From: Schizophyllum amplum
Lineage: Eukaryota; Basidiomycota; Agaricomycetes; Agaricales; Schizophyllaceae
Assembly (NCBI GenBank): GCA_007026445.1
Contig: VDMD01000014.1
Location: 62,001 to 126,000 of the forward strand
Length of the DNA stretch: 64,000 bases
Reading direction: 5' to 3'
The notes below the pieces were generated by a model, which was not told the DNA's origin, ran no database searches, and worked only from the letters and a program-made list of their open reading frames with translations. The translations under genes and the position numbers were made by a program. Shown here in pieces: positions 1 through 10,740 of the stretch (its first letter is position 1; every line of letters begins with the position of its first letter).

Positions 1-381
1 GCATGCGGAGGCATTGGGCGATGAAGTGCTGGGGAATTGTCAGTCAAGTCGCGGAGGAATCGGAGGGGACGAGGGACGCACTAGTGTACAGGTGATGCAC
101 ATGAGCACGGCGACGGTGACGAGGACGCGGTTGACGGGCTCGCGGCGTGCGCGGAAGGAGGGCTGGATTGGGAGGAGGAGGATGTAGAGCGCGATGCCGA
201 ACATGACGAGGTAGACACCTGGGGGATGTTAGATTGGGCGTGGACAGCGGGTCAGATATGAAAGGGATCGGAGGGACGAGGAAGGGAGCCCGGGGGCGGG
301 ACGGGAAGGCTGACGCTCACCATAAAGGAATGTGGATATGACGATCCCCCACATGTACGCGACGTCAATTGAGACCGCCAT
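1..381 (-). CDS. Fungal multi-pass membrane protein, N-terminal part (runs off left edge)
   Basis: Exons read on the minus strand: 381-321, 218-82 and 28-1, with introns 320-219 (GTGAGC...CAG) and 81-29 (GTGCGT...CAG). The ATG at 381 starts MAVSIDVAYMWGIVIS. Splicing joins STFLYG to VYLVMFGIALYILLLP, which looks like a hydrophobic transmembrane segment, then a basic loop (FRARREPVNR) and a second hydrophobic segment, VLVTVAVLMCITCTL. A short N-terminus, a helix ending near LYG, a basic loop and then more helices is the usual layout of the large agaricomycete family of uncharacterised multi-helix membrane proteins. The rest lies outside the window, so total length and integrity cannot be judged. 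Function is unknown. Splice sites are clean and the reading frame is maintained across both junctions. Confidence 0.72.
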
Positions 382-1624
382 TTTCTGCAGGACGCGATCG
401 CGTCAGTAGCTCAAGGCGAGTACACAACAAAATCGCGCGCTACGCACCAAGTATAGAGTGGTCGAGCACAACAAGGGAGCAGCGGGAAGGAAGAGACGAA
501 AAGACGCGTCGGGCCGACATCGACCATGGCGCTGACCGGGCTCGGGGGTGACAGCCGCGTTCTGCGAGGAAGGACGAGCGGCGCAGCGGAACAGTCAGCG
601 GACAATTGCGCCTTGATTAAAGTGACCTCACCGACGGCCTCCTCGCCCGCTCATTGGCCAAGCGCAGGGTATCTGGCGATCGGGTGTATAGGAATCTGCA
701 GAGATCGAGCGTGTTGTGAAATTGGATACATACTTCAGGGACGCGCGCGCCTTTGACCTCCCGTCCCGTCGTCGTCCAGTCCTGGACACATGTGAGGCTC
801 GGGAGTCCGACAGACACCGTCTACATCGTGCTGGTTGGGAGCCGTACGCTGGAGTTGAACAAAAAATGCCTGCTCACTGCGCGAAACGTTGGATGCGTTG
901 ATTGCCGTTCGGCGAGCGGGACCAAATTGGGGGTGACAGGCAGCCTGCACGTTCAAACATGTCGAGCGTTGTTGAGCTCGTCGCCGGTGTGTGCCCCCAG
1001 CGCTGCCCCAGCGCTATACTTATTCGTTAACTTAAAGCTGCGCTAGGTTGTAGGGGTACATTAGATAACAAGTTTCACCTTCATTTTCATCTTCATCCCA
1101 TCTGGAATTTGAAGCTGCGATCGTCAACGAAGTTCGCAGCAGGATATAATTGAAGATTTGCACAGCATATACAGTCGAAATCAGTGTTCTTGGGGTGTAG
1201 AACCCACACATGACCGTTCGTCTAAAGTCTACCGCACATACATCCATGCTGGTTGCAGACGAACATGATGATGGGAGGAAGCAAGCGTTTATTTGACTCT
1301 GTTTTGACGCGCGGGCGCTTGTCTTGATGTTCCGTTTCGGGAATCGCAAAAGTCCCTTGTTCTCCTCCATGATCATCACCGCGAATGCTACATTATTCCA
1401 GTCAGGAGCGCACCACGTTCAGGGTGTATGCCTACTGATAGTGAAATAGCCGGCTTTCATTGGTTATACTTAGCTTTCTGAGTTGCACATTTTAAACGGC
1501 AGTGCTTCATCACTGTCAGCGCAGCGCCCGTGCTGCCGGAGACGCGTCCATGGGCGCTCATGCAAGTTATATATGCGCTGAGTGCGATCTCCGGTGCGTA
1601 CCCCTGCTGCCTTAAACTGTCATC
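382..1624. other. Gene-free spacer; part is duplicated upstream sequence
   Basis: No convincing coding exon. The part from about 968 to 1330 resembles 7552-7850. Shared landmarks are GAGCTCGTCGCCGG near the start, AAAGCTGCGC, ATTGAAG-TTTGC, and GACCG-TCGTCT followed by GCTGG-T--CAGACGA-CATGATG. It is therefore the 5' flank that was copied together with the DUF6593-like gene. 382-967 shows nothing I can name. Confidence 0.5.
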
Positions 1625-3386
1625 ATGTCCTTACATCTGTACCAGAACGCTCAGAACGCGCCCGCGATCGCGTTCCCGACGCCTGAGCCAGGCCAGGACT
1701 ACCTGACCTCTCGTACACCGGCATCACGCGAACACTATGCCTCCCAAACCTCGTTCTCATCCCTTCCACCCCATCAGAGCCACAGGCGTACGTCCTCCCA
1801 GGTACCCAGAGGCTATACGCAAACCCAAGGGCCATACGTCCCTTCCGGTCGCCTGTCTCCGCATCCGGACCATGGCTACGGCCCCTCAACCACGATGTCT
1901 GCTCAAGCACATGCATCTAGTGCTCATGCAATTCCACCTACACTGGCCGTACACCCCATTCGACACTCAAATTCTGGTTCCGGCTTCAATCAACCTGGCG
2001 CCCCGCTCAAGTTCATCTTCAAGCAGAAGAAGAAGTACGACGACAATGGGATCGTCGTGGACGAGCACGGTCGCAAAGTGTACGGGCTGCGCGACGAGGG
2101 GAAGGATCACACATTCGGAGGATTGCTGAGCTATGTGCGTTGCTGTCGTGAGGATTGGACCTTCGTCCTGACGCGTCACTTTACAGCCTCTCCACATCAC
2201 CCGCGCAGACGGGTCGAAGGTTGGCTCCGTATACTGGGAAGACAATGCAGCGAGTGCGAAATTGCTTCCGCACACGTTCTTCACGCAGCGGAAGAGAACG
2301 CTTTTCCGCGGAAACCCGGGCAAGGCGATCATGGATACAGAGTGCGTCTTCATCCATCATGCGCTGCAACGACCGGTCTACCGCCACGTCCTTCACCATC
2401 CTAGCATGCACCGCCCTTCCTTCACGTCGTAAACCCGTCGTCGTGTCGCTTCCTCGGCTCCACATCCTCGCAGTGTATCCTTTGTTACCGTGTACCCTTC
2501 CCTTTGTCGCCGTGTCCTCGTCGTAGCTCTCTATCGTCAAATTGTCTCCTCTCTCGCTTGAGCCACATCATCTAACACGCCCTCAGCTTCGCCTTCACCC
2601 TCCCCGACGCGCGCACGTACGAGTGGGACTTGGACATGCAGGTGAGTCGGCCAGATATCCCCATCGTCGTCGTCGCACCCATACCTTCATCATCCTCATT
2701 CTTTTCTCAACGTTCACTGACCGTTCTCGCCTTCGCGCATATCTCCTCCTGTCCCTGTTCTTCGCCATGCCCACCCATCGCCGTATCCTCTTCTACCTTA
2801 CTCATGCTAACCACCCCTCACCCCACCCTCACAGGCCCAACCCATGAAATGGCGCCTCCTCGACCACCAGCACGTCACGCGCACCGGCAGCGGGCTCGAC
2901 GTCGAGGAGCGGAAGCGGAGTGTGGCCGTGTACATGCATCGCGTGGACAAGACCGCGGACGCCATGCTGGAAATTCTACCGGAAGCTCTTTGGATGTTGG
3001 ATGCGTGTGTTATGACGTGCGTGAGGTCTCTCTGGGTGACGTTCTTCGTTCGTCTTCGCTCTCTCTCATGTGTACACTTCGCTCTCTCATGTGTCCACTT
3101 CGCTCTCTCATGTGTCCACTTCGCTCTCTCTCATCTGTCCACTCTCTTCCGCGTCCGGACCCCTCGCAGGGCACGAACTTCCTTACTAGCGCATGACCTA
3201 TCCGCACCAGATCCAGCGCACGGACTACCCTCATCAATGCACGGACTGACGCACCCTCACAGCGTCTTCCACCTCGAGCAGTACATGGAGGAGAACAGCG
3301 AGGCGTTCAAGAGGAGGCGCGCCGCCGGGAAGCAATTTGGGGAGCAGATTGGGCAGATCATCGGCGCGGCGGTGGTGGCGTCGTGA
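1625..3386 (+). CDS. DUF6593-like protein with Pro/Ser/Gln-rich N-terminus
   Basis: Five exons: 1625-2134, 2187-2341, 2587-2641, 2835-3016 and 3263-3386 (1026 nt, 341 aa). Donors are GTGCGT or GTGAGT and acceptors CAG. Residues 1 to about 125 are low-complexity and rich in Pro, Ser, Gln and His. A basic patch, KFIFKQKKKYDD, precedes the folded part. The second half carries the signature of the fungal DUF6593 (tubby-like fold) family: DGSKVGSVYW, FTLPDARTYEWDL, and late in the domain LEILPEALWMLDA. The C-terminal tail is charged, then Gly/Ala-rich (GQIIGAAVVAS). This is the only complete copy in the window; fragments lie at 7552-8760 and 32796-33110. It converges on MYND gene A1, with 133 nt between stop codons. 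Molecular function is unknown. The family call rests on motif resemblance only. Confidence 0.75.
3055..3140 (+). repeat. 21-bp minisatellite in intron 4 of the DUF6593-like gene
   Basis: The unit is close to TCATGTGTCCACTTCGCTCTC, repeated about four times head to tail. It makes intron 4 (3017-3262) 246 nt long, much larger than the usual 50 nt here. The other copy of the gene lacks it. Confidence 0.8.
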
Positions 3387-3519
3387 GCTTGGGCGACGGT
3401 ATCATGAGCTCGGGCACTTTGGGCGGCGGTGGTGTGAGCTTGGGCGGTGGAGGTGTGAGCTTGGGCGGTGGAGGTGTGCTGGGTTCGTACGCCCACAGCA
3501 TGCACATTCATTGGGATTG

Positions 3520-5372
3520 TTAGTAGTACTTGTACTGAGTTACTACAGGCAAGTGAATAAGAAAGTCTAGCCCCTCCTTGGGATATCCCAGAGCAACTTT
3601 CTGCTTCGCTTTGTTCATCAAGTCCGCCATAGTTATGCTGAAGATATACAAGCGAGTAGTGCTTTCCGTGAAGGTGACGGAGGCGCAAATTGGAATGTCG
3701 CCGCTCGAACCACCCCACTGGTGCTCTGCCCTGTCCAGTGACTTGACGGTGATTTTCGGGATCGTATCAGCTACGTCCAAGAGAAGCTGAAAGTCTGGTC
3801 CCACGGGCGGATCGCGTTTTTGTGCGCGCTGAATAGCTACCAACGTGGTCTGAGCATGGTCGCTCATGAGTCTTCTCGTCAACGCGGCGACAAAGTGGCC
3901 GTCTCGGGGGGATAACTCTGGACCTGTTGAGGAGATATGTTGAAGCATGAGCGGATGGAGTCCGAGATCTACGCACCCTCGACAGTTACGTAGCGTGGTC
4001 CTTTTGTGCCGTTAACGCAGTACGATTTGTGCGACTGCCAGTCCGCTTTCTGACACTCCTTGGAGCAGTAGCACGCATTGAAGCAAGGACAGCGAAGTTC
4101 AACCGAGCTATGCCTTCTAGGCAACAGACACTGGCGAGCTCGTGAGTAAGGTTAGAAAGCAAGCAAGCTGTTGTCTACCTTGTTATTTGCGCAAGTCGTC
4201 CTGTAGAACTGCTTCATGTTTCGTATACGATCCATCATCCAATCGTGTAGAATGTCCTGTTCTTGTGGAGTGCCGGCGAAAAGATTACGAAGCGAGACCT
4301 CCTCCTTGTCCAGCGCGCGTAGCACGTTCACTTGAAAGCTATGCAGTGAGACGAGGCGTGTCAGCCCCACGAGCTGGCTGCTGTTCTCCTCCATATGCAG
4401 CTTCAGAATCGACTCCATGATACCCCGCCGGATGGACCATACGAGTGGACGCCCATCGGTGCTCGAGCGCCACATGGCATGCAGCACCGAGCACACCATG
4501 ATAGCGACGGTGCGCAAGTTCGGGATCGAGCGTATCGAGTGCACGACATCGACGAACCCGACGACGACGTATTTCGCATGCGCTTCCAGCGGCAGGAGCT
4601 CGCTGGCGAACTCAGCTACCGCAATGACGTGGTTTTCGACGCCCCCAAGAAAGCCGGGGCGCGTCGCCTTCGTGATGTCGATGAAGTGGCGAGTCTGCCT
4701 GAGTGCCTGACGGTAGAAGGTGCGTGGCCGGTTCCGTACCGCGCCAAGCGCGGCGGGTAGACAATGTGGGCTCGTATTCTGCGCGACCATGGCGGGGTAG
4801 TCGGCCATCTGTTCCCCCTTCACCTTTTCCGCGAAGCCTTTGCCGGCGATCCACATCGACTGACGGACTACCTTAGCTATACCGCTGAAGGACTGGAGTG
4901 CCGTGCACGCAGTAGTCTGATACTCGTCGAATCGCAGCCAAATGAGGAAGAGCATGTCGTACAGGCGTGGTGTTCGAGAACGCATTTCCTCGACGGGCCC
5001 GGTGGTGTCGAAGAGGTAAAAGAGCATGCGACAGATGGTCTGCAGTGGTACTCGCTCGTGCCGACTCGTGCCAGCATGGTGCATGGGGTGGAGAAAATCG
5101 AGCCAGAGCACGAGAGTCGGCCAGAGATCGCATACGCAGCGCTGGATCTCTCTGGTCAAATCCTGCGCCTCCTTCAACCCGCTTTCTAGACTAGTATGGC
5201 TGAGCCAGTCTAAATCCATGATTGCTCCCAAGACCTGGGATGATCGCAGCTCCCAATGGTCGGTCTCCAGCGCGAAAGGGTCGAGCCGCAGGTACGCGAA
5301 GCTGTTAGGTTTTCTCAGATGTTGCCTGATTTTGGCAATGTTGCCAGAGCCATGGGGTGGACGAGTACTCAT
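3520..5372 (-). CDS. MYND zinc-finger protein A1
   Basis: Three exons read 5372-4179, 4130-3977 and 3923-3520 (1752 nt, 583 aa), with introns of 48 and 53 nt. Residues 1-390 form an uncharacterised, mostly helical domain sharing short motifs with the other MYND genes here: RLDPFALETDHWE, LWPTLVLWLDFLHP, NRPRTFYRQAL, RPLVWSIRRGI. The zinc finger follows, with probable ligands C394, C399, C412, C414, C420, C424, H432 and C436 and the classic CYCSKECQKADWQSH core. The first intron falls between C394 and C399. The C-terminal ~130 residues (PRDGHF start, QYKYY end) look like a mixed alpha/beta domain. MYND fingers normally bind proline-rich partners; no enzymatic motif is seen. It lies tail to head with MYND B1 (288 nt apart) in the same orientation. 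An inverted paralogue, A2, lies at 33238-35092. Confidence 0.85.
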
Positions 5373-5660
5373 GATGTACCGCGACAGAGAAGAGCAGCAA
5401 ACGTTTCTTGTAGCAAGAGCTGATGGAGGGTAAGTAAGTCGCGGCGCGCGCGGGCGCCGAAGGAAGCAAAAGAAGTCAGGGATGCCACGATCATGTGACT
5501 TTGATGTTCACTTTACATACGTGCCGGTGCCCATCGCTCGCTTCCGCCCGTCGGGGCATCCACTCATAAGGCCCGCAGGGTTCGTCTGACACCATTAAAG
5601 TATGCCCTGATGCTCCAACTACTCATCCATCGAAGGTACACACATCCACGTATGACTAAA

Positions 5661-7454
5661 TCACCCTGTCCATTCCATGAGTTCCTTGAAGCATTGAAGG
5701 CTCATGTTGTGAGCGATCACAATCGCCACCTCTGAAGAGGTGTATGGGGGAGGCGATACCGCTGTGACCATCACCATCGTCTCGCCGTCGTTGGTGTCGT
5801 CCCGCAGGACATCAATATCATGCGTTGGTGGCATGTGTTCGAAGTCGACGATGATATTGAAGCATGGCGGGGCTGGCATCGGTGGTACTGGTGTCCGTGC
5901 GATCTGCTCCAAGAGCGGCACTCCATGCAGTCCCATGTACACACGAGCGCTCAGTGCGAGAAAGTGGGCGTCTTTCGGTGGGAGGTTCCCTATGATATGC
6001 GACATTGGGCGACGGACAGCGAGTATAAAGCACATCACTAACCTGTAAGCATTTCTACGAGTCCGATACCCTCCTCGCCGTTGATGCATTGGGTTTTGTG
6101 AACCGGCCAATCCTTGCGCTGGCAGCCTTCGGAGCAATAGTAGACGCCGAGGCAAGCGCAGCGACGAAGTGATACGCGTTCGGTACCGTGGCGGTGTTTG
6201 CGACACTATGGGCCGTTTAGCAAGAAGCTTCTGCAAGAGCACATTCCCTCTCACCTTGATGAACGCGCACATCTTGTGATACGTACGGAGCATAGTTGCG
6301 GCGTACTCATGCATACACATGTCTACCACCTGCATTCTTGCCGCGTCCGCAAAGCCTGATTCGCCGAGTGATGATAGCTGCCCGCTCTTGCAAAGTATTC
6401 GCAGGACGGAATATCGTACGGACTGCTGCGCGATAAATTCGAGCGCTTTAGCGACTTCTTGGTTCGGTCGCTCTCGGTCGAGTGCGAGAAGCAGCGGGAG
6501 TACATCTACCCGAAGCGCCCAGGTGAGCGATCGAGTATCCCGCGCGGTACGCCAAATTCCGAGGAGAACAGATACAGCAATGCCAGCAGCTTCGTGTCCC
6601 CCGGGAATGGCGCGTATCGTTTTCGCCAGGTGGACCAGCGCTTTGACGACATCACGAGCATGCGAGGGCACTGGCAAAATCTCGGTTGCGAGCAGAACGA
6701 GGATACCAATCTGGTAATGGACGGAAGCAAGGCCCTGCTCGAGGTTGATGATGATCGATAGGTGGCTGACGATGCGGCGATATACACGACGCGGATTGTG
6801 GCGGACTACTTGAAGCATGCCGTCGATTGCCATGGTGTCGGGTTTGGACTTCTGATTAGCCATGCATAGCGCCGGGTAGATGGCGAACCGAAGTCGCTCT
6901 ATGCACGACGAGAAGGCATCCATCGTGATAGCACCGCCAGGCTCGAGCCTCAGATACAGAGTGAAGAGTGTGCGGTAGAGTGTGGGCGTCTGGGTGATCT
7001 GGCTTACCAAAGCGCTCTTCCTTTGGAAGATCAGTAGAAGCACGCCTGACAAGACGACATTCATCTCGCGCGTGTTCTTCAACACTGGACTGACATGCTG
7101 GTTTGCGGGAAGAAGGAATTCTATCCACGGCACGAGTGTCGGCCAGAGCTCCTGGACGGAGTGGATGACGTCGCCGGCGAGGACATGCTGGGCTCCGTCT
7201 GGTAGTGCAAGCAGATATTCCAGAGCCTCGATAGCTTCGCTTGCGCTCGCCACAGGCTCGGAGAGCATCAACCATAGCTTCTTCTCGAGGACGAACGGAT
7301 CGATTTGCAAGGCACGAAACGGCTGAAGCGTATGGAGGAGAACCTGAGCTCTGCGGACAGGTCCTTTCGGCAGAGGCGCGTCACTCTGGTTTTTATTTGC
7401 GCTGCGTAGCTCGTCGATGAGAGCGCACAGCTCTCGGGGTGAGCCGCGCGACAT
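5661..7454 (-). CDS. MYND zinc-finger protein B1
   Basis: Exons 7454-6255, 6205-6043 and 5989-5661 (1692 nt, 563 aa); introns of 49 and 53 nt. The whole span also happens to be open, so an unspliced reading would give a false 597-residue protein without a zinc finger. Splicing at GTGAGA/TAG and GTTAGT/TAG restores [18 protein letters not shown]. Probable zinc ligands are C396, C401, C416, C418, C424, C428, H436 and C440, with the first intron again between the first two cysteines. The N-terminal 390 residues carry the same signature as A1 ([42 protein letters not shown]). The closest relative is B2 at 28835-30618, roughly 80% identical by eye over the N-terminus. Role unknown; a protein-interaction scaffold is the family-level expectation. 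Confidence 0.85.
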   Translation of the reverse strand: MSRGSPRELCALIDELRSANKNQSDAPLPKGPVRRAQVLLHTLQPFRALQIDPFVLEKKLWLMLSEPVASASEAIEALEYLLALPDGAQHVLAGDVIHSVQELWPTLVPWIEFLLPANQHVSPVLKNTREMNVVLSGVLLLIFQRKSALVSQITQTPTLYRTLFTLYLRLEPGGAITMDAFSSCIERLRFAIYPALCMANQKSKPDTMAIDGMLQVVRHNPRRVYRRIVSHLSIIINLEQGLASVHYQIGILVLLATEILPVPSHARDVVKALVHLAKTIRAIPGGHEAAGIAVSVLLGIWRTARDTRSLTWALRVDVLPLLLALDRERPNQEVAKALEFIAQQSVRYSVLRILCKSGQLSSLGESGFADAARMQVVDMCMHEYAATMLRTYHKMCAFIKVRGNVLLQKLLAKRPIVSQTPPRYRTRITSSLRLPRRLLLLRRLPAQGLAGSQNPMHQRRGGYRTRRNAYRLVMCFILAVRRPMSHIIGNLPPKDAHFLALSARVYMGLHGVPLLEQIARTPVPPMPAPPCFNIIVDFEHMPPTHDIDVLRDDTNDGETMVMVTAVSPPPYTSSEVAIVIAHNMSLQCFKELMEWTG

Positions 7455-7551
7455 GGACGGAAAAAATTGGTTTTCGCCGGTGACGCTGTCACGTCCCTAA
7501 ATTGCCACGCGACACCATGTGACTCGTTTGAGATCGCAAGAGCGACGGGCC

Positions 7552-8760
7552 TGTCGAGCTCGTCGCCGGCGCGCGCCCGGCGCTATATTCGGCGCCTTCA
7601 AAAGCTGCGCGACGTCGCTCTTATGGCTACAAGAGATGCTGGGCTTCAACCCATCCAGTGGAGTATGGAGCTGCATCGATTATGATTGAAGGTTTGCGGA
7701 CCGTGCCAGTCAATCAAGCAAGGGATAGAACCAACATTTGACCGCTCGTCTGAATATCTAGTACTGCACCTCAATTTATGCTGGTCACAGACGAGCATGA
7801 TGACGGGAGAAGCAAAGGCGTTTGTTTGGGTCTGTCTTCTGACGCGTCTTGTTGTAGCCTCTCCTCATCGCCCACGCGAACGGGTCGAAGAAGGTCGGCT
7901 CTGTGTACTGGGAGGATGGAGCAGCGAGTGCGAAATTACTTACGCACACGCTCTTCACGCAGCGCAAGCAAACGCTTCTCCGCGGGAAACCGGGCAAGGC
8001 GATTATGGACAAAGAGTGCGTCATGCGCTGATCGCTACATCCTTCACCATACTCACGTCGTAAACCCGTCGTTGTGTCGCTTCCTCGACTTCACATGCTC
8101 TCGTCCTCCTCGCAGTGTACTCTCTGTTACCGTGTACCCTTCCCTTAGTCGCCGTGTCCTCGTCGTAGCTCTCTATCGTTAAATCGCCTCCTCTCTCGCT
8201 TGAGCCACATCATCTAACACGCCCTCAGCTTCGCCTTCACCCTCCGCGCAAGTACGAGTGGGACTTGGACATGCAGGTAGGTTGGTCAGCTATATCGTCC
8301 TAGCCCTCATCATCGTTCTAGCCTCATCATCGTCCTGACCTTCACCGTCGTTTTGCCCCTCATCATCGTACTCTTCACCTCCTCATCCCCATTAACATTT
8401 TGAACGTTGATCTACCGCTCTCGCCTTCGCGCCCGTGTATTCATCTCCCTTCTTTTCGCCATGCCCATCCATCCGGCGTATCCTCTTTTCTACCTCACTC
8501 ATCTCAGCTTCCTCAGTCCCAACCCCTGAGATGGCGCCTCCTCGTCCACCAGCACGTCATGCGCACCGGCAGCGGGCTCGATGACGAAGAGCGGGAGCGG
8601 AGTGTGGCCGTGTATTCGCATCGTGGGGCCGGGTATACACATCGCGCAGCGGGAAAGGGCGGGGGCGGGGAGGACAGAATGTGGCAAACACGGACGTCGT
8701 GCTGGAGATCCTACCGTAAGCTTTGTGGATTTTGGATGCGTGTGACATGACGTGCGTGAA
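7552..8760 (+). pseudogene. Broken copy of the DUF6593-like gene (5' flank plus exons 2-4)
   Basis: 7552-7850 matches the 5' flank of the intact gene (about 968-1330). Homology then jumps straight to intron 1 and exon 2, so exon 1 is missing; both breakpoints lie near a GACGCG sequence. Exon-2-like sequence is at about 7853-8005, exon-3-like at 8227-8275 (ending ACTTGGACATGCAG then GTAGG), and exon-4-like at 8521-8750 (GCGCCTCCTCGTCCACCAGC). The exon-4 region carries a G-rich insertion near 8625-8690 that destroys the frame, and the last exon is absent. It cannot encode the protein. It sits between MYND B1 and the F-box gene, on the opposite strand to both. Confidence 0.8.
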
Positions 8761-9125
8761 GTCTCTCTGGTTGACTTTTTTTTTTGCCTCTTCTTGGGCG
8801 ATTTGAGAGTGCTCTTGTGGGCAACCCTCGATCTTTGAACTGCGTGGTTCCCACCCATTACAGGGCGCCGTCAGATTTTCTTTTTCTCGCTGGTTTTTCT
8901 CTGCACTCTCTATTTGACCGCGAGTCTCTCTTGCTCTCAGTCTACTCTATTGTTTATGGTTTTTTTTCGTCCCAATTTTTGGGGCATCGGAGTGTGCATG
9001 CTCGAGGCTTCATATACATAGAACTAGGATTGCTAGTATATCCTATCCAGAGGCCCTTTGCTCTCGAGCATCCCGAAACTCGGCTAGGTATGTTTCAACT
9101 TCCTTCCACGACTCCTCCTTCCATG
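8761..9125. other. Spacer with the out-of-frame 3' end of the F-box gene
   Basis: The last ~85 bases (9043-9125) still encode, in a shifted frame on the minus strand, the C-terminal tail seen in the intact F-box paralogue. The rest is T-rich and unrecognised. Confidence 0.6.
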
Positions 9126-10740
9126 TCACCGCTTCGTCTTCGTCATCCAAAAATCCCACTCCTCCTCGTACCGGTACCGTAGCTTGCTGAGATGTGGAAA
9201 CGCTCCGGAAAGACAATCCGCCACGTCCAAAGGCAAGATTATACGACCATCGTTGATGTCGATCTCTCTGAGTGCGCTATTGCCTGAGAACTTCTTTCCA
9301 CCGAAATAAGGTATCTCCAGCGCGTTCAGCTTGAGGTTGAGCTTCTGCAGCCGCGGGCAATTATCCGCGAAATGAAACAGCGCTGCGAGCGTGCATGACC
9401 ATCCCGTGAGGTTCGGCACGTTCAGCTGTACCAGCTCCGGCCACCACCGCGCGAGCTCGCCGTAGTCCGCATCGCTGAACTGCGTGGCCCCCTTTGTCTC
9501 GCCGATACGGACGGTCTCGAGGCGACGGTGTTCGGAGAGAGGACGGAGGTAGCTGAACGGCCAGGGCACCGGTGGCCAATCGGGAGATACGCCTGCTAGA
9601 GCGTGGAGATGGATGAGCGTCGATGGCGAACAGTGAGTTGCTATCGTCTCAATGAGGCTAGCCATGTCGTCGACGGTGTCGAAGCGAGTAAGCGTGATCG
9701 AGAGCGATTCGATGGGGCGTGGACCACCCCACGACTTGATCAGAGCCTGCGCGAAAGCCGGGCGCATCATGTTCACGTGCAGCGTGCGCAAGTTGACGAA
9801 TAGCGGCTGCGGTGCCCTGGTAAGCGCCAGTTGCTCGTAAGGTGGCCGTGTAACCGGAAAAGAGAGGAAGAGCCGCAGACTAGTGAGCGAGGGGCTATAT
9901 CCCAGCACCGATACGAACATTCCTGCCTCGTCAAGCCCGGCAATGAGCAGGGAGAGATGGGTAAGGTGTTTGCTGCGGATTTGGATGATTTTCAGACCCA
10001 ACTCTTGGGCCGCGTCTATGTCGAGGGAGTGGATCAAGGGCAGGGACACGAGCAGATGGGTCAAGCGGGGGCAGTGCGCTGTAATGGCTAGCAGATTAGG
10101 CATGTCCTCGCACTGGACCCTGAGCTGGAGGTCCCAAATGCTGGGGGATAGGAGGAATGGGAGGAAGGAGGTTGTCGACGCTGTTTCGGTTGTCACCTGC
10201 AGGCGTTCCAGGTTGGGCAGCAACACATCAGTAGGCGGTGAAGATGCCATGCTCGACAAGGCGGACGGCGCACAGAGCCCGCCGTCGTAGCGCATAAGCT
10301 TGACATAGCGAGACAGACGATGAATACGCCGCCAATCCTCCTGTTTCAAACTCCGGTTCAGCGTCTGATCTTTGGTTAGCTCGTGAGCGCTTTAATTTGA
10401 CAAATTCTATACACACAAAGAGCTCGAGCATCGGAAGGTTGAAGAACGCATTTGCAGCCTCAGGATCATAAAAAGACGCGAGGACGGATGTAGGCGTCAT
10501 GGACCACGCATCTTCGGGGAGGAGTTTTAGCAGCGGTAGATGATGCGGCAATATCTCCCAGAGCAATGGTGTGGCGACCGTATTCCAGGACCTTGACACA
10601 AGAGCGAATCGGTATAGCTTCCGTGTCCGCTCCCGCAGTATAGCATGTTGTGGTGGACAATGCTCGACATAATCGGGACGAGGAGCCGCCGATTCCAAGA
10701 TGAGAGCAAGGATTTCGGGAATGTCAATCGGATGAGCCAT
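9126..10740 (-). CDS. F-box protein, C-terminus cut by a frameshift
   Basis: Exons 10740-10417 and 10364-9126 (1563 nt, 520 aa); the intron runs GTGTGT...CAG. The first 60 residues give an F-box-like pattern: DIPEILALILES, then FALVSRSWNTVATPLLWEIL. The remainder is a leucine-rich, LRR-like region (LPNLERLQV, HLTHLSLLI, SLTSLRLFL, RLETVRIGE, RLQKLNLKL) such as carries substrates in SCF ubiquitin ligases. Compared with the paralogue at 31033-32732, a T-run near 9149-9153 is one base short. The frame shifts after the residues EEEWDF and ends seven codons later, so about 35 C-terminal residues are lost. The lost tail is still readable out of frame to about 9043. This could be a recent mutation or a homopolymer sequencing error. 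In F-box families the N-terminal domain recruits Skp1; partners here are unknown. Confidence 0.78.

Noticed and set aside
5661..7454. B1 as one intronless 597-residue protein
   Set aside because: Both 49- and 53-nt segments have good splice signals, are removed in the paralogue B2, and splicing restores the MYND finger.
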